Assembly (NCBI GenBank): GCA_022457155.1
Contig: JAJGOT010000003.1
Location: 3,659,501-3,723,500, forward strand
Reading direction: 5' to 3'
From: Cladopsammia gracilis
Lineage: Eukaryota > Cnidaria > Anthozoa > Scleractinia > Dendrophylliidae
Length of the DNA: 64,000 nt
The notes under the pieces were generated by a model, which saw nothing but the letters and a program-made list of their open reading frames with translations, had not been told where the DNA came from and did not search any database. Shown here piece by piece: positions 62,993 to 64,000 of this stretch. The position numbers were made by a program, and so were the translations under genes. The stretch's first letter is position 1, and each line of letters starts with the position of its first letter.

Positions 62993-64000
62993 TTACGAGT
63001 CTACAAGAACACTTTTGATCTCATTCGTAATACTCTCGACGCGAAGATTGTAAGAGAAAATTGTAAATTCCGAGTTTGTTTACCACCCGAGAAAGTGCTG
63101 CCCTTGGGACTCTATAGGTTAGCTCATGGCAATTCTTACTCAACTATTGCTCCAGTCTTTAATGTTGGCAAAGCTACTGTCATCGAGGCAGTACAAGACG
63201 TTTTGGTGGCCCTCATCTTTACTGGTCCAAAATATTTCTAGCAGATTGAAAATATTTCATGTGAATAACAAACTGTTTATTTTATTAAAAGCGGCTTTGG
63301 GCTTTCCTACAGCCATTTCACTCCAAACCTTTGAGTGAGAGTAAAAATATTGTTGGCCAGTAAACAAGCTCAGTCAATATAGCACTCAGTTTATTATGTT
63401 TATAAGAGAAGCCCAGAGGGAAAAACATAAAAGGGATGATCACATTAATTTTTTCTGAAACTCTGGCAGAAGTGACTGCATCAATTGAAGCATTCGCAGA
63501 CTTAACCGACCTACCAAACGTTGTTGGAGCTATAGCTGGTTCACATGTTAGAATAAAAGCACCCGTTGACAGTGCACCAGACTACTTTAGTCGTTATCAA
63601 CAACATGATTTTATTATTCAAGCTGTTGTCAATGGTTAAAAGCATTTCCTTGATTTTGCTTGTGGATTCCCAGGTAGCATGCACGATGGTCGCGTATTAA
63701 GACGAAGTCGAATCTTTACAAGAGGAGAACGGGGAGAAATCCTAACCATTCCAACAGAAAATGTTACTGGCCAACAAATAGGACCATATCTTGTTGGTGA
63801 TAGTGTCTATCCGCTTAGTCCATGGCTCATGAAACCTTTTCCCGAAGGTACACGAGATCGAGATGAAATCAAATTTAACAAACAATTATCCTCTGCATGA
63901 GTTAAGGTCGAATGTGCTTTTGGCGTACTCAAAAATCGTTGGAGAATTCTTATGAAACGGTTAGATAGCTCTGTGAAGTTTGCGATTCGATGCGCTGTGG
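62966..64000 (+). pseudogene. PIF/Harbinger DDE transposase pseudogene, runs off the window
   Basis: The first part (62966-63241) reads EYFRQQLRVYKNTFDLIRNT ... LPLGLYRLAHGNSYSTIAPV, FNVGKATV, the helical N-terminal domain of HARBI1-like transposases. After about 180 bp of unalignable sequence the nuclease domain continues in another frame from 63436: DLPNVVGAIAGSHVRIKAP, HDFIIQAVVNG, stop, KHFLDFACGFPGSMHDGRVL, YLVGDSVYPLSPWLMKPF, KFNKQLSSA, stop, VKVECAFGVLKNRWRIL to the window edge. The expected first catalytic Asp (IDG motif) is Ala in AIAGSH; the second Asp (MHDGR) and the Glu (VECAFG) are present. Two in-frame stops (63637, 63898), a frameshift and the lost Asp make it inactive. It would have cut and pasted Harbinger DNA with a partner Myb-like protein, which is not seen here. 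Confidence 0.85.

Overview
The window is eukaryotic: no operons, short interrupted reading frames, GT-AG exon-like segments, a metazoan-type tRNA-His gene and very dense transposable-element debris. The mixture (Penelope-like elements with GIY-YIG domains, a DIRS-like tyrosine-recombinase retroelement with an ALOG-type DNA-binding region, LINE tails, PIF/Harbinger, many long-TIR MITEs) and several tandem families fit an anthozoan cnidarian, most likely a stony coral. That assignment rests on recognition by eye, not on a search.

The region is gene-poor. 0-12.5 kb: a LINE remnant, a ~130-bp tandem array, a tRNA-like SINE relic and a run of palindromic MITEs, several ending in TTAA. 12.5-13.7 kb: two Penelope-like 3' ends facing away from each other, each with a hammerhead-like motif, bracketed by a 13-bp direct repeat. 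16.7-20.7 kb: plus-strand exon-like segments, including duplicated ones, the best candidate for a host-type gene. 23-28 kb: mostly unassigned AT-rich DNA with small repeats. 28.4-30.7 kb: a nested TIR element with a 12-bp direct repeat, holding a transposase-type HTH ORF between two 264-bp repeats that differ at one base.

31-36 kb: MITEs, a truncated DIRS-type gag ORF, a tRNA-Phe-like relic and minisatellites. 36.5-37.5 kb: LINE pieces. 37.7-43.2 kb: a ~65-70-bp satellite split by about 3.9 kb of duplicated poly(G)-bearing segments and a second Penelope-like 3' end. 45-51 kb: a decayed minus-strand DIRS-like locus (proline-rich exon, CCHC gag exon, RT-like and recombinase pieces) disrupted by a 2-kb TTAA-ended palindrome. 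51-52 kb: microsatellites and hammerhead-like relics. 52.3-59.6 kb: inverted ~320-bp repeats enclosing a tRNA-His gene, purine/pyrimidine palindromes and a Cys-rich exon-like ORF. 60-64 kb: a poly(G)-ended element with a 9-bp TSD, a possible minus-strand gene start and a PIF/Harbinger transposase pseudogene running off the right edge.

There is no single cooperating pathway. The pattern is repeated nested insertion, with TTAA-ended palindromes and Penelope elements as the main contributors.
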